The notes beneath the pieces are model-generated. The model did not search any database, was not told the origin of the DNA, and saw only the letters and a program-made list of their open reading frames with translations. The position numbers and the translations under genes are program-made. Below, in pieces: positions 35,413 to 47,199 of a stretch of 64,000 bases of DNA (position 1 is the first letter of the stretch; every line of letters starts with the position of its first letter). This DNA is from Owenia fusiformis (Eukaryota; Annelida; Polychaeta; Sabellida; Oweniidae). The stretch covers positions 48,315,885-48,379,884 of the forward strand of contig CAIIXF020000001.1 in NCBI GenBank assembly GCA_903813345.2, given 5' to 3'.

Positions 35413-35541
35413 CAAGGAGGATTGACTCCCAGAATGCAACATCAGTTCACCTTATTTACTCGTGACAGGTTTCAAAATGGCAGAACGGCATTTTGAAAGC
35501 TGTCACGTGTCATGTTGTATTCTGGGAGCCAATCCTCCTTG
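35413..35541. repeat. Near-perfect hairpin of 129 bases
   Basis: CAAGGAGGATTG and CCCAGAATGCAACAT on the left are matched by ATGTTGTATTCTGGG and CAATCCTCCTTG on the right. An inner stem (GTGACAGGTTTCAAAATG with its inverse) closes the loop. It is a probable MITE in the 5' intron of the minus-strand gene. Confidence 0.75.
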
Positions 35542-36557
35542 CGGCGTAATCGGGCTCCAAAATCACCTCAACATTTGAAGAGTCGCCATTAACATGTGAA
35601 TATCACTTCAAATTTTTAAGTTCTTATTTGTCATTATGGACCCAAATTCCACTATATTTGTACGTTTCGGGACGGAGAAAATAGAGCACTCAATTCACTG
35701 AGGTAAGAATTTATGACATGTGTGACAGAATGTCTTTTTCAAAGTGTTAGTAATTATTTATGTTCACCACTTTAAGGATATATTTGTCACATTTGTTCGT
35801 TTCTAAATACCCCAAAGTCACATTTATAGGGGCCAGGTCGCCTTATCACATCCCCCTTGAGGAGCCCCAACAAGGCTAGAGCATGATCTTATGATGATGA
35901 ACTCTCACTGACTCACTCCAGGAGGGGGGGTACTGCCATATATTGGCTATATGGGGATGTGCCGGTAAAGTGGGTCACGTTTTGGCCAAAAAATCCCTAG
36001 ATGTGGGTCCCATTTAGAAGAAAAAAACTAGATCTGGGTATGGGTCCCATTTTGATGAAAAAATCCCTAGAACACGATGGGTCCTAAAACTGGGTCCTGT
36101 TTGAAAAAAATCGCCGGAAGTGGGTCTTGTTTTTTAAAAATTAGTCTACCTTGAAGTGGGTCTTTTTTTGAAAGAAAACCCCTAGATGTGGGTCAATTTT
36201 TTGAGAAAAAATTCCTAGATCAGATGTGGGTAGATATTTTCAGTCCTGGCGGCACCCTAGACTGTATCCTTCGTCTGAATAAATATTCAGACTGTAAGTC
36301 ACCTATTGTAAAATGTGGTGTTGTATAAATGTTACAAATAAGTTTGTTTAATGATAAAATGATTACCTTATAAAGAACTTACAGTGCTGATATATAATAA
36401 TTAAGGGTGCGTTTTCAAACTAAACAGAGTGCTCCTATCAAAATGAATTTGCCTACATACCCCTGGGACTCTAATCTGATAGATAGAATGCACAAATAAA
36501 ACAAAAGTTTTGCTATTATAGGTAAAAAGTTCTCTTGAAATTTCGGAGTGATTTTAC

Positions 36558-36600
36558 CTGTTAATTCTGTCCATGGTCCGCCATTTTTGCGGAAGTTACA
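36558..36600 (-). other. Candidate 5' UTR exon of the minus-strand gene
   Basis: On the minus strand an ATGGCGG context (ATG at 36584) is followed by a 7-codon upstream ORF (MADHGQN) and the donor AACAG/gtaaaatc at 36558. It could splice to the acceptor ttttctag at 34725, 14 bases upstream of the signal-peptide ATG. The upstream limit of the exon is unknown. Confidence 0.4.
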
Positions 36601-37292
36601 CTGAAACGCAAACTCCATGAAACGAAACGAAATCACTAGAAAAAACATGGCACACATTGTGCGCATGTGCAGCAAAGTTTAGACCAATCAGATTATTTGA
36701 TTATTTTGCGCACATGAATTATTTGCTTCTGAGCACTTACAAGCTTACCACAATAAACAAACCTGGCAGAGACTACCCTTAGCCTACTCCATTTTGGCGA
36801 AATTTCAGCTCAAACTCGTGACAAATGCATTATACATACGCTGGTGTGAAGCCTTGGAGACACTCATTTTGGTAAATATGATTTATGGGGTATACTTTTC
36901 TGCAGTTTGTGGGAGTTTGGAACATTAAATGTTAAAATTCAAGAAAATATGCCAATTAAACGACTGATCAATTAATATATACCAGCACTGTACATTATTA
37001 TTTTTTCGTATATTGTCCTCTTACTGAAGATATTCATAAAATGTACAGACGCTTTTTGTAGCGAAGCCATTGATTAGGTCAAGCCATTTTGGCAATGCCA
37101 ATTCTCACGATAAACGAGATTTAGCCAGTGACGTCAGTCTATTTGTAAACAATAACACGTGGAGCGGACGGAGCAACATTACGGAAGCGTATTGATAAAT
37201 TCCATTTCTGCGGGAATTTATTAGATCTAGTCATTTATTATCATTATCCCGATTAATTTTCTTCATTTATAGTAAATAGAGCGGAAATATTC
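36600..37292. promoter_or_regulatory. Bidirectional promoter region between two head-to-head genes
   Basis: The region holds an NRF1-like site TGCGCATGTGCA (36660-36671) and a perfect CRE palindrome TGACGTCA (37129-37136), with CpG-containing sequence around 37150-37190. It separates the putative first exon of the minus-strand gene from the first coding exon of the LRR gene. Regulatory use is inferred from motifs and layout only. Confidence 0.5.
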
Positions 37293-40200
37293 ATGAAGAA
37301 GGCCGAGGTAATCAAGTGGTCATGTGTTGTCAAAGTTCAAAAAATTTCCATATCTCGTTTGGATCTCGTGAACTCAAACGTCCTTGACATTGATTTCGCG
37401 ATCTACTTATGAACACATCCTGAAGTTTTGGTGAGTCTGAACATTTCATTATTTTATATCAACTTGTACCCGCCTTATACAAATATTTTTGCTTCTAGTT
37501 TAAGATGAACATCTCTTCAACATATTCACCAATTTTCAAGGTGAACATTCTTGTAATAAACGAGAAATTAATGTGCAAAAAATATCACCGCGATTTCCAC
37601 AGGAAATATATCAATCATAACAGACCGAATATTATATTCGGTCTGTTGGATACATACTAGGCGGCACCCCCCTGAACGGACCTCTGCCAGATTACCTCTT
37701 CTTCAGTGGTGTCTAGGCTCAATAAATATACCCATTTATCCTTTGAGCCTAAGCTTACTACCAATAATGGGAGCTGGATCTGGCTCCGGATCTGTGCCCG
37801 CCCGTGTACAAAAAATTGACCAGTACCCCCCCCCCCCCCCCGGGACTCACTAAAACTGTGAACACTTACTTTTTCTATGGGATATAAAGTTCAAGTAGAA
37901 ACAGATACTTACAATTTCTAACCTATGTAAGGACTCTATAAAAGATCACCGTAAAGGAGAAATTGATAAAAACAGCAAAATAGTGCTTTTCAATTTTGTG
38001 TATGGCCTCGTTCTGAACTATCAGTAAGGCGGATGAATCTAAAAATAGTTCCTTTCTTTCCTTAATTATTTTCATTCACATCGTTGGCCATGACAACATT
38101 TTTTAAAAACATCAATCAAATTAATTTGATTTACCTTATTTGGGAACATATCTGAACAATCTTTGCGCAGGAATAGTAAAACAACATCTTGAAACTATAT
38201 TCAATAGCCCAAGAACATTTGTTTACATCCGGTGTTCTTTGGCACTAAAAAGTCATGAAATATGCGAATAACTGCACAGGTTTGATACGTTATTTTCTGA
38301 GTATATTGGATTTTATCATATTTAGCAATTCCTTCATATATTGTTTTAATTTTAGGTGATTCGCTCTCGAGCCAAAAAGGCACTACATTCAGTAGAGTAT
38401 CTCGATATAAGCAATCTTGAAATTGGTAAGTTTCCTCATTTATCATTTCTTGTTCATAAGCAATTTTAGCAGGGCCTAAATAAGGCTAATGGAATATAAG
38501 TTATAACAAGACTGAGACCTCTCTAAGGATAATAAACGCTTTAATCAGAAAATCAATGTAATCCAGAAAGTAAGTACAGTTTCTGGTGCCTGTCATCATC
38601 ATCATCATTTAGAAGATACATGTACATGATTCGATCAATTTTACTGATCACTAGCCTATATCGCAGTCTAGTACAAAAAAGTTAAAAAATGAACATCAAC
38701 AACAAGTTCATGAACTTAAAACAGTGTTAGGTAATAAAAAGCTAAAACAATCAGTTAAAAGACAATATAAGATTAAGGCATTAGTGAGCCTTACTAAATG
38801 TATATTTGCACATAGCCATCATTTAGATTGATCATCAATCAGGAAGAAGCTAGTGCCTATAATGATTGAATCCAGGAGAGCCGGGGCAAAAGCTGTCCTC
38901 AATGGTGACAAGTTGTACATAAATAATGTCTTGTACACTGGTCCACTAACACCACCAAGTGCAAATATGCAAATTGCACCAAGTGCAAGTTCATCATTTA
39001 CACCACCAGGTGCAAACAAGTCAGTTGCACCAAGTGCAAGTTCACCTACTATACAGGGTCCTAGTGCACTCACATTAACTGATCAACTCTAGTAATGTTC
39101 ATTCTATTTGTATGACTCTAACTAGGATGTAAACTTTGACTACAAATGGTACATCCCAAACATTTTTCTGCAACCAGAAACTTTTTGGCAATTGTCCATT
39201 GCCTATGATTATAAGGTGGACAATCCTAACACTGAGTTATTTTTACATTGCAACCTAGTATATTCACTCCATGCTATATTATTACAATATTGCAATATTG
39301 ACATTGAGTTGAGTGGTTTTTGTTTTGTTTTTTTTGTGAAAATGAATCACAGTGAATTTGCTTGGAGAACCCTTAAAACTTGATAATAAAGTGTCTTTAC
39401 AAGGACCTTACAATTAAATTGTCTGTGATATTGTTATAGGAAAGACTGTATTTTTCTCATTTCTACATGAATTCAAATTATTGTTCATATTGTAAATTTG
39501 TTATGATAAACAGGAATTTGATGGATGTTCAGAGTTTGTTTTTTTCTTTCTTTGAGTGAATTTGGTAAACAGACAAATTGGTTGTTAGGGCCTTATATGG
39601 AAGTGTGATCTGAATATTGGGCTTTATTAATGACCCTTGCCTAAAATGTAAGGTATCAAATAGTCATGTTTCTTTCAAAATAATGATTTTGGGAGAGGGA
39701 AATTAAATTTTGTATATAATCACTTTTCTATCATCAAATTATTCGTGCATGGTTTGATATCAGTAATGAAATATTTACTAATGAACTATATTTAAACCTG
39801 TCACATATTACATATTATATTATAGCAATTAGAATTTGAAAATTTCTCAGGAGCTAGAAATTCACTATTGCCTATGATCACTTATACACTTTTGGTTCTA
39901 CGTGGTGGTGAGTTGTGGATGAACTTTGTGTATATATCCTCTTATGGTTGAGTCAAATGCTGATGTATGGAAGGAATTGCCATTTTTTGATGTAATTGAT
40001 GAAAATCAATTTCTTGAAATTGTCCCCCATGGAAATTTGATGGAAATGTTTGAAAATAGAATCTTCAATCCAACATTAGAAAACTTAACAATTGCTGAAG
40101 AAGCAAATACTTTATTCAATGACAATGTGAATGAAGGGATTTTAAATTGCAATTATAGAACATTAAATCAACTTGAATCAATATTAAATACAAATGCAAA

Positions 40201-43200
40201 TCATGATTTCTCTATAATTCACTTCAACACTCGTAGCCTTCCCAGTAAAGTAAATGATATTAGATTATTTCTTGCTCAAATGGCTAAAAATTTACCGAAA
40301 GTGATTGTCTTGTCTGAAACATGGCTGCAAGATGGTACAGAAAGTACATACAATCCACTATTTTCAAATTACAATGCTTTTTATCGTTCTAGGAAAGACA
40401 AACAAGGTGGTGGTGTAGCTATTTTTACCTTAAAAAATATTAATGTCAAGTCCAGATCAGATCTAAAGTTTGATGATGTTAATTGTGATTCCCTATCAGT
40501 AGAAATATTAAATAATTCTTCAAAAAACATTTTAATTACTGCCATTTATAAACCACCACAAATAGACATAAATGAATTCAATATCAACTTAAAGGCTTTC
40601 ATGACTAAAGTAGACGAGTCTAAGAAGTTATCAGTTTTGGCTGGGGATTTCAACATTGACCTTTTTAAGCATGAATTACATGACCCCACTAAAGACTTCT
40701 TGAACTTGCTTTATTCATTTAACCACCATCCCCTTATTTACCGTCCAACTAGAGTAACATCCCACTCTGCTACACTAATTGATAATATTTTTACTAATAT
40801 AAATAACATAAAGCATGGTGATGTAATAATTATGGACATATCTGATCATTTTCCTCTATTTGCATTAACTAGTACTGTATTGAGGAAGTCCACAAGCAAA
40901 GAAATTTCATATAGAATTTTTGATAAGCGGAGTATTGGAAATTTCAAACAAAAGTTGAGTGTTTTAAACTGGGATATTTTGCAAACTACCGATGATGTAA
41001 ATGATTGCTTCGAAATATTTTCAGATATTTTTCAAAACATATACAATGAATCTTTTCCTCTTAAATTAAAGAAAGTGAAACTTTTTGTTGATACTTCTAA
41101 GCCATGGATTACAAATGGGATTATCACATCAGCCAAGCAAAAAAATAATCTTTATCGTAAATTTATGAAGACCCCTAGTGAAGAAAATGAAAGAAACTAT
41201 AAAATATATAAAGCAAGGTTCAGAGCTATTTTGAGAGCTGTAGAAAAAACCCACTATCGGAATCAATTTGAAACTGCATCTGGAAATATTAAACAAACCT
41301 GGAATATTATCTCTGACATTTTAAATAGAAAAAAACTTCATACAGTGGTTCAAAACGAATTTCTGGTCGATGGTATTGCAGTAAATGATAAAAAGTTGAT
41401 TGCCAATAAATTCAACTCATTTTTTTCTTCAATTGGATTAAAATTAAGTTCTAAAATTCCAGAGTCAAACAGAACACCAAATGAATATATTAGTAATATG
41501 GGACATTTTGAAAATAGATTTCACTTAACACCAGTTGATGAAACAGAATTGTCATTATTAATACAAACTTTGAAAGATAAGGCAGCATCTCTTGATAATA
41601 TTAAACCGATTATTGTAAAACATGCTAAAAATGAACTTATACAGCCTTTACTTTTGATATTCAATAAATCCTTTCAACAGGGAATTTTCCCGGATAAACT
41701 CAAAATAGCTAAGGTAACACCAATTTTCAAAAAAGGACAAAAAGACAATTTCTCAAACTATAGACCAATTTCAGTCTTGCCAGTTTTTTCTAAACTTCTA
41801 GAAAAACTTATTAACTTCAGGCTCTGTAATTTTATCACAGAAAATGAAATATTATATATTCATCAGTATGGCTTTCAGAAAAATGTCTCTACCTTTATGG
41901 CAATCTTAACTTTTGTTGAAAACATACGACATGCGCTGGAGAACAATGAATATTCACTTGGTATTTTTTTAGACTTGTCTAAAGCCTTTGACACTATTAA
42001 TCATAAAATCCTTCTAGATAAATTAAATTTTTATGGAATTCAAGGGTCTGAACTATCTCTTTTTAAATCATATCTAAAAGATCGAACGCAAATTGTATCA
42101 TATAACAATATTGACTCTGATCTACAAAGTATATCATGCGGTGTGCCACAGGGCTCAGTCCTTGGGCCGACATTATTCATATTATATGTAAATGACATGT
42201 TTAAGGTTTCCAATATTCTAAAAAGCGTAATATTTGCTGACGACACTAATTTGTTGGCCTCAGATAAATATTTGAAATCTCTAATAGAAAAGGTTAATAA
42301 TGAACTTGATCTTATGGACGATTGGTTCAAAGCAAATAAATTGTCAATAAACTATTCTAAAACAAAATTTATCTTGTTCAATAAACAGAAACGACAAATC
42401 TTTAGAGATATTAAAATTGATATGTCCGGGAAACAAATTGAAAGAGTAAAATCTATCAACTTTTTAGGTGTCATTGTTGATGAACATATTACCTGGAAAG
42501 AACATATTAAACATATAGAAGCAAAAATATCCAGAACAATTGGTCTCTTATATAAGATTCGCCACCTATTGAATAAAACAAGTCTTTTGGCAATCTATAA
42601 TTCCCTGATATACTCACATATAAATTACTGTAATTTAATATGGGGTGGCCATAGCAATGCTCATACAAATGAGCTGCATTCCCTACTTCTATTTCAAAAG
42701 AGATTCCTTCGAATATTAGACAACCAGCCAAGAATGGCACATTCAGCACCTCTCTTTAAAAAGTACAACATTTTACCTGTAAACCAGGTGTATGAATTTA
42801 ATGTTTCGAATTTTGTCTATTGTTGTATTTACCAGGAACCTGTTTATTCGAAACTATATAATGATTATTTTAATCAAAATGAATATTTTCACAATTATCC
42901 TACCAGAAGAAGTCATGATTTACATGCTAGGGCTTACAAAACAAAAATAGGGTTATATTCAATCAAAGTACAGGGTCCAAGAATCTGGAATTCTATCTCA
43001 GATCATGTCAGATTTTTGCCTTCTTTACTTCAATTTAAAATGACTAGAAAGAAAAACTTAATTGCTGAAATATAATTATATATTGTCACCTCATCTACCT
43101 TTCCATCCATACATTTTTCCTAAACCGAAATAGAGTTAACACAATTGGCAGCCACAACCCACCACCACTAGCCATAAGTTAGATGCATACATATGCTATC

Positions 43201-46200
43201 AATATGTATAGTTATTATTGAATTTTTCATTTTTGTCACTAAAACAACTTCATACACTTGTTAAAGTGTCAGTTGATGTATAATTTATGTATCATAGTTT
43301 GACAATAAAGTATGTAACTAACTAAAAAGATGGCTATGTGCAAATATAGTAAAGTGAGCCCTTTGACTATACTTGAACTGGTCTAAGCTCTCTGACAATA
43401 CACTGCTGTCAGGGAGTATATTCCACTCAGGTATTGTGCATGGGAAAAGGAATGGAGCATTGCATCTCAGGGGCGTAGCCAGCTTTCAGTCAGGGGGGGT
43501 GCGATCGCCGAAAATTTTTCAGTTTTCGGTCAGGGGGGGGGTGCGATTTTGCCATAAGCAACACAAAAATTTCAGATTTCTTTTGAATTTTACAAAAATT
43601 GATGCAACTTCCTTCAAAATTGAGCTAGAAGCTTCAAATAAAAAGCATTTTAAAGCTCTTTTCTACCTCTATCCAATGGTCATATTTTCAAAGGTTATGG
43701 GGGGGGTGCGATCGCACCCCCCCCTGGCTACGCCCATGCATCTTACTAGAGTGAAGTAGGCCATCTGCTTTGTATGGCGTGGGGCCTTCCACAGGTGTCT
43801 TCTCAGCATGCCAAGAAGCTGGTTGCTCTTAGATATGGACTTGTCTATGTGCTGTCTCCATTTGAGGTTGTCTTGTAAGGTAACACCAAGGTAGCTAGCA
43901 AATGGTATATGCTCCAATGTGTGTCCATTCATTTCATAGATTTTGGGATTCAACTTGGCAGTCCATTTGTCAGGATGAAACTTCATCAGCCAAGTTTTCT
44001 CCCATTCTACAGCTGCTTTTAGGTCTTCTTGCAGTAGAGTGGCATCTTGTGGTGTCTTTAGTTCTCTGTAAATGATGCTCTCATCAGCAAATAATCGGAG
44101 GGTTGTATGCTGTAGAGCATCTGGGAGGTTGTTGATATCATGGGCTATATCTCATAGGCACACAATTTAACTTTTAATGTTACTTTATCGACATGAATAA
44201 GCTAAAATGTTTTACTCCTGCCCTGCTTGCTGATATACTGATGAGTGCATACACGATACCCGTCAGCTGGTACTCATTATCCCACTTTGATTTCCAGTTT
44301 TATTTTTGACCTGGTAGATCTAGGTATCTGTCATTTCAATTTGGAGGCTTGTTTTCTCATTTGTATTATCTCAACTATCTAACAAGGGTCATCACTTTAT
44401 TAACCAAATCAAAATATAAATATACAATTATTTTGACAAGGTTTACACTGTCAAGAAACACATTTGAAAAGAGAATTTCCTATAAAAATTGTATGTAATA
44501 TTAGAATTCGGAGAAAGGTAAAAGGTAGAAAAGTTTAAACATTGTTTATAAATGTCATAATCATGAGTTCAGCTTATGTTACACAAATACTCTTCACTAG
44601 AACTAATTTATAAGTATACTGTAGTAAGTAATGCCTCAACAATGTCTGCTACTGCTCTAAGATATCCAAGCTTTCATTTATGTACTCATAGCTGCCATTG
44701 AAAAGCTGAAAGCATGTCCAAAATTACAAAGCCTGTGGCTAAAGGGAAACAACATAGATTGTGTGGAGCGATTAGATTCCTGCCCACACCTTTGGTACCT
44801 GGACTTGTCACATAACAAGGTAATGATTTACACTGACTACAGGAGTATGTCCCCATGTTTTGTCAAAAATTTTTAGTTCTTATCGTCTCCCTCTGTTGTG
44901 TAAATATTACTAAAATGAAGCATCATCTTGAAGAGTGTGTGATTATAGATTTGTAAACTTTCCAAACTGTACGTGTAATCTGTATTCAATTAACAAAACT
45001 GCAAATAAGTTGCCTTGTTGCATTTATTTAATTGCTAAAAGTATGTAGTTAATTTTAGGTGAGGAATCTAGAAGGATTATCCAAGTTTGTTGCCCTTGGA
45101 ACCTTGATATTATCAAACAATGAAATTCCTTGGCGAGAACTGGCACATTTACGCCATATGCATATTTTACATCTCAGTCTCCATGGCAACCCAGAGTTGG
45201 AAAAAGATCCATATTGTAAGTACATGTATATTAAATGTCATTTCCTTGACTAAATTACTCTTTTTAGAGAATGTAGAGTTTTACTTGGGATCAGAGGTGT
45301 AATAGGGCCCAAAATTATAGATGTTAATTTTATGTACATGTATTATTATAACTAGGTAATCTGTGTACTTGGTCATTGGATGAGCTATAAATTTTTTAAG
45401 TTTTGGATAAAAGCTATGATGTGAGATGAAATGATATTGAATAAGAATCTAGATATGATAGTTCATTTATTATATTAATCATATTCAGCATGCATGTTTT
45501 TGACAGTTTCATAGTTGTGATATAGTTGTCATTGTCATTCAAAACCTTTTTGACATTTATGTATGTACACCATATGGAATTAATAAATACATATATTTGA
45601 AAATTCTTCACTCATTGACTTTACTCATTGCTCTTTATACTTGATGTATTTTTATGCTTCAGATCGTATCCATGTAATTGATTGCCTTTCAAACATCTGG
45701 ATGCTGGATGGAAGGATTATTACATGTAAGTAGCCTAAATGCTTTTTGTCTCACGTGGTGAGTGTATAGAATCACCCTCTCATCCATCAGTTATCCATCA
45801 AGAATTTTTGGAAATAATGAAAACTGCCATTCATCATTCACTCTTCATTTAAAAAGTTAATATATCCTGGAAAGTTCTATTAGTACATAGTCTGATTTTC
45901 ACAATATGAATGATAACATAAAACAATTTACAATGTACAGTACATGCATATCTATAATCAATCACATGTATTATTAAGTATTTTTGGATTAATTCAATGT
46001 TGAATGCTCATGACAAACATCATCAAAAAATGTACTGCAAACATGTTTCTATTATTTCAGCTGCGGAGCGTCATCAAGTTGAACAGTTCTTTAATGATAC
46101 AGCTCTGTCTGCCCATCCTGTGGTATGTATATGAATATAATACACTGTACAGCTATTTCTGTCAACCCTGTGGCAGACATGACGTGAAATGTTACTCTTA

Positions 46201-47164
46201 GCTTTTTTCTTGAAAAAGTGCAATAAGAAATATAATTGGATCAAGTTGATTTACTCTTAATTTTTTGTATATTGTTATCCCATAGAACGAAAATTGTAGG
46301 GAACACCTTCATCTGCCCATACATCTGTACATACGTCCATCCGTATGTCTGTCCGGGTGATAACTCAAATACCATTGACCTGATTTTGTTCATATTTTGT
46401 AAACATATGCCATATGAGGGTAGAAGTTTAGCTCGACAGCCAATTTTCAAAATGACTGCTTGTTTAAAAATGATGGGCATTTTAGTGCTGATTTTACAGT
46501 AACGTAGGTCAATATATAAAACTGTAGTACATGGGCGTAGTGCCCAGTACCCCTGGTATGCACAGGCGTACCAGTTGGTTGCAAAAACACTCGAAATACA
46601 ACCAAAGTTCAAAATTTAAAGAAGAATTTTGTAATTTTGCTGTTCCATGGGATTTGCTACCCTTTGGCGTTGCTGTTATCTAGTTGTATACCATTACTTA
46701 TAATATCAACACAAGATATGCATCATCATCATTATTGTTAGCAACTAATAACGCATAACATATTTTCAAAATCCTCCTTCAACATGTACCTTTACTGGTT
46801 TGACTAATAACAGCCTAAGTTATTTGATTGACCATCAAAATAAAGTTCCAACTATTTTTCACTTATTAAAATGATTTTTATTATGTTTTCAGGCAACCAC
46901 TTATACTTATACTTCTTAGAATGAATATTTGAGATTTTGAATGTTAATAAGCTATCTGATTTATTGTGAAATTATAAATGGGCTTTTTTAAAAATGTGCA
47001 TAGTAATATTTTGAAATCCATAAGCTAAATATGATATCCTATGACTTTCTAGGGCTATCATTTTTTATGCACTTGTGGATATCACTCATCTTTGCTTTCT
47101 CACCACAGTTATTATCCCAACGAACAAAGTTCGTTAGGGATATAGTGAAGCCCTCCGTCTGTCC

Positions 47165-47199
<35 letters not shown>

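Larger units (their letters stand above)
36258..37659. mobile_element. 1.4-kb insertion with TIR-like ends and 10-bp direct repeats, carrying a bidirectional promoter
   Basis: GGCGGCACCC flanks both sides (36248-36257, 37660-37669). The left end is TAGACTGTATCC and the inverse of the right end is TAGTATGTATCC. Just inside each end is a palindrome: GTCTGAATAAATATTCAGAC on the left, and AACAGACCGAATAT with its inverse around one base (37619-37647) on the right. A 9-11-bp target duplication fits Mutator-like elements, which can carry host sequence. The predicted first exons of both head-to-head genes lie inside. No transposase was seen. Confidence 0.55.
35918..37843. mobile_element. hAT-like G-run MITE split by a later insertion
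   Basis: The left end CCAGGAGGGGGGGTACTG and the right end CAGTACCCCCC to CCGG are inverted. The flanks are GACTCACT on both sides (35910-35917, 37844-37851), an 8-bp duplication as in hAT elements. The left part runs to 36257 and the right part resumes at 37660; the sequence GGCGGCACCC is duplicated at the break. Internal text (CATATATTGGCTATATGGGG, ATGTGCCG) is common in invertebrate MITEs of this kind. The right 180 bases are less typical, so two adjacent elements remain possible. Confidence 0.55.
38853..43326 (+). mobile_element. Non-LTR retrotransposon (Jockey/CR1-like LINE), apparently intact ORF2
   Basis: The element lies in sense orientation in an intron of the LRR gene. It includes a short ORF1-like piece (38853-39092), a spacer of about 830 bases, a complete endonuclease/reverse transcriptase ORF (39926-43075) and a 3' UTR with AATAAA at 43304. 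It ends near a short GTAACTAACTAAAAA tail. The 5' boundary is uncertain and no target duplication was identified. ORF2 without any stop or frameshift argues for recent insertion. Confidence 0.8.
38426..44691 (+). other. LRR-gene intron filled with LINE sequence
   Basis: This 6.3-kb intron joins exons 38356-38425 and 44692-44819 in phase 1. It holds an intact sense-strand LINE and, after it, an older antisense LINE fragment that is itself interrupted by a MITE. No host exon was seen inside. Confidence 0.65.

Noticed and set aside
43373-43759. Plus-strand 128-codon ORF
   Set aside because: It runs through a G/C-run MITE and the antisense side of a LINE fragment, so it is not a gene.
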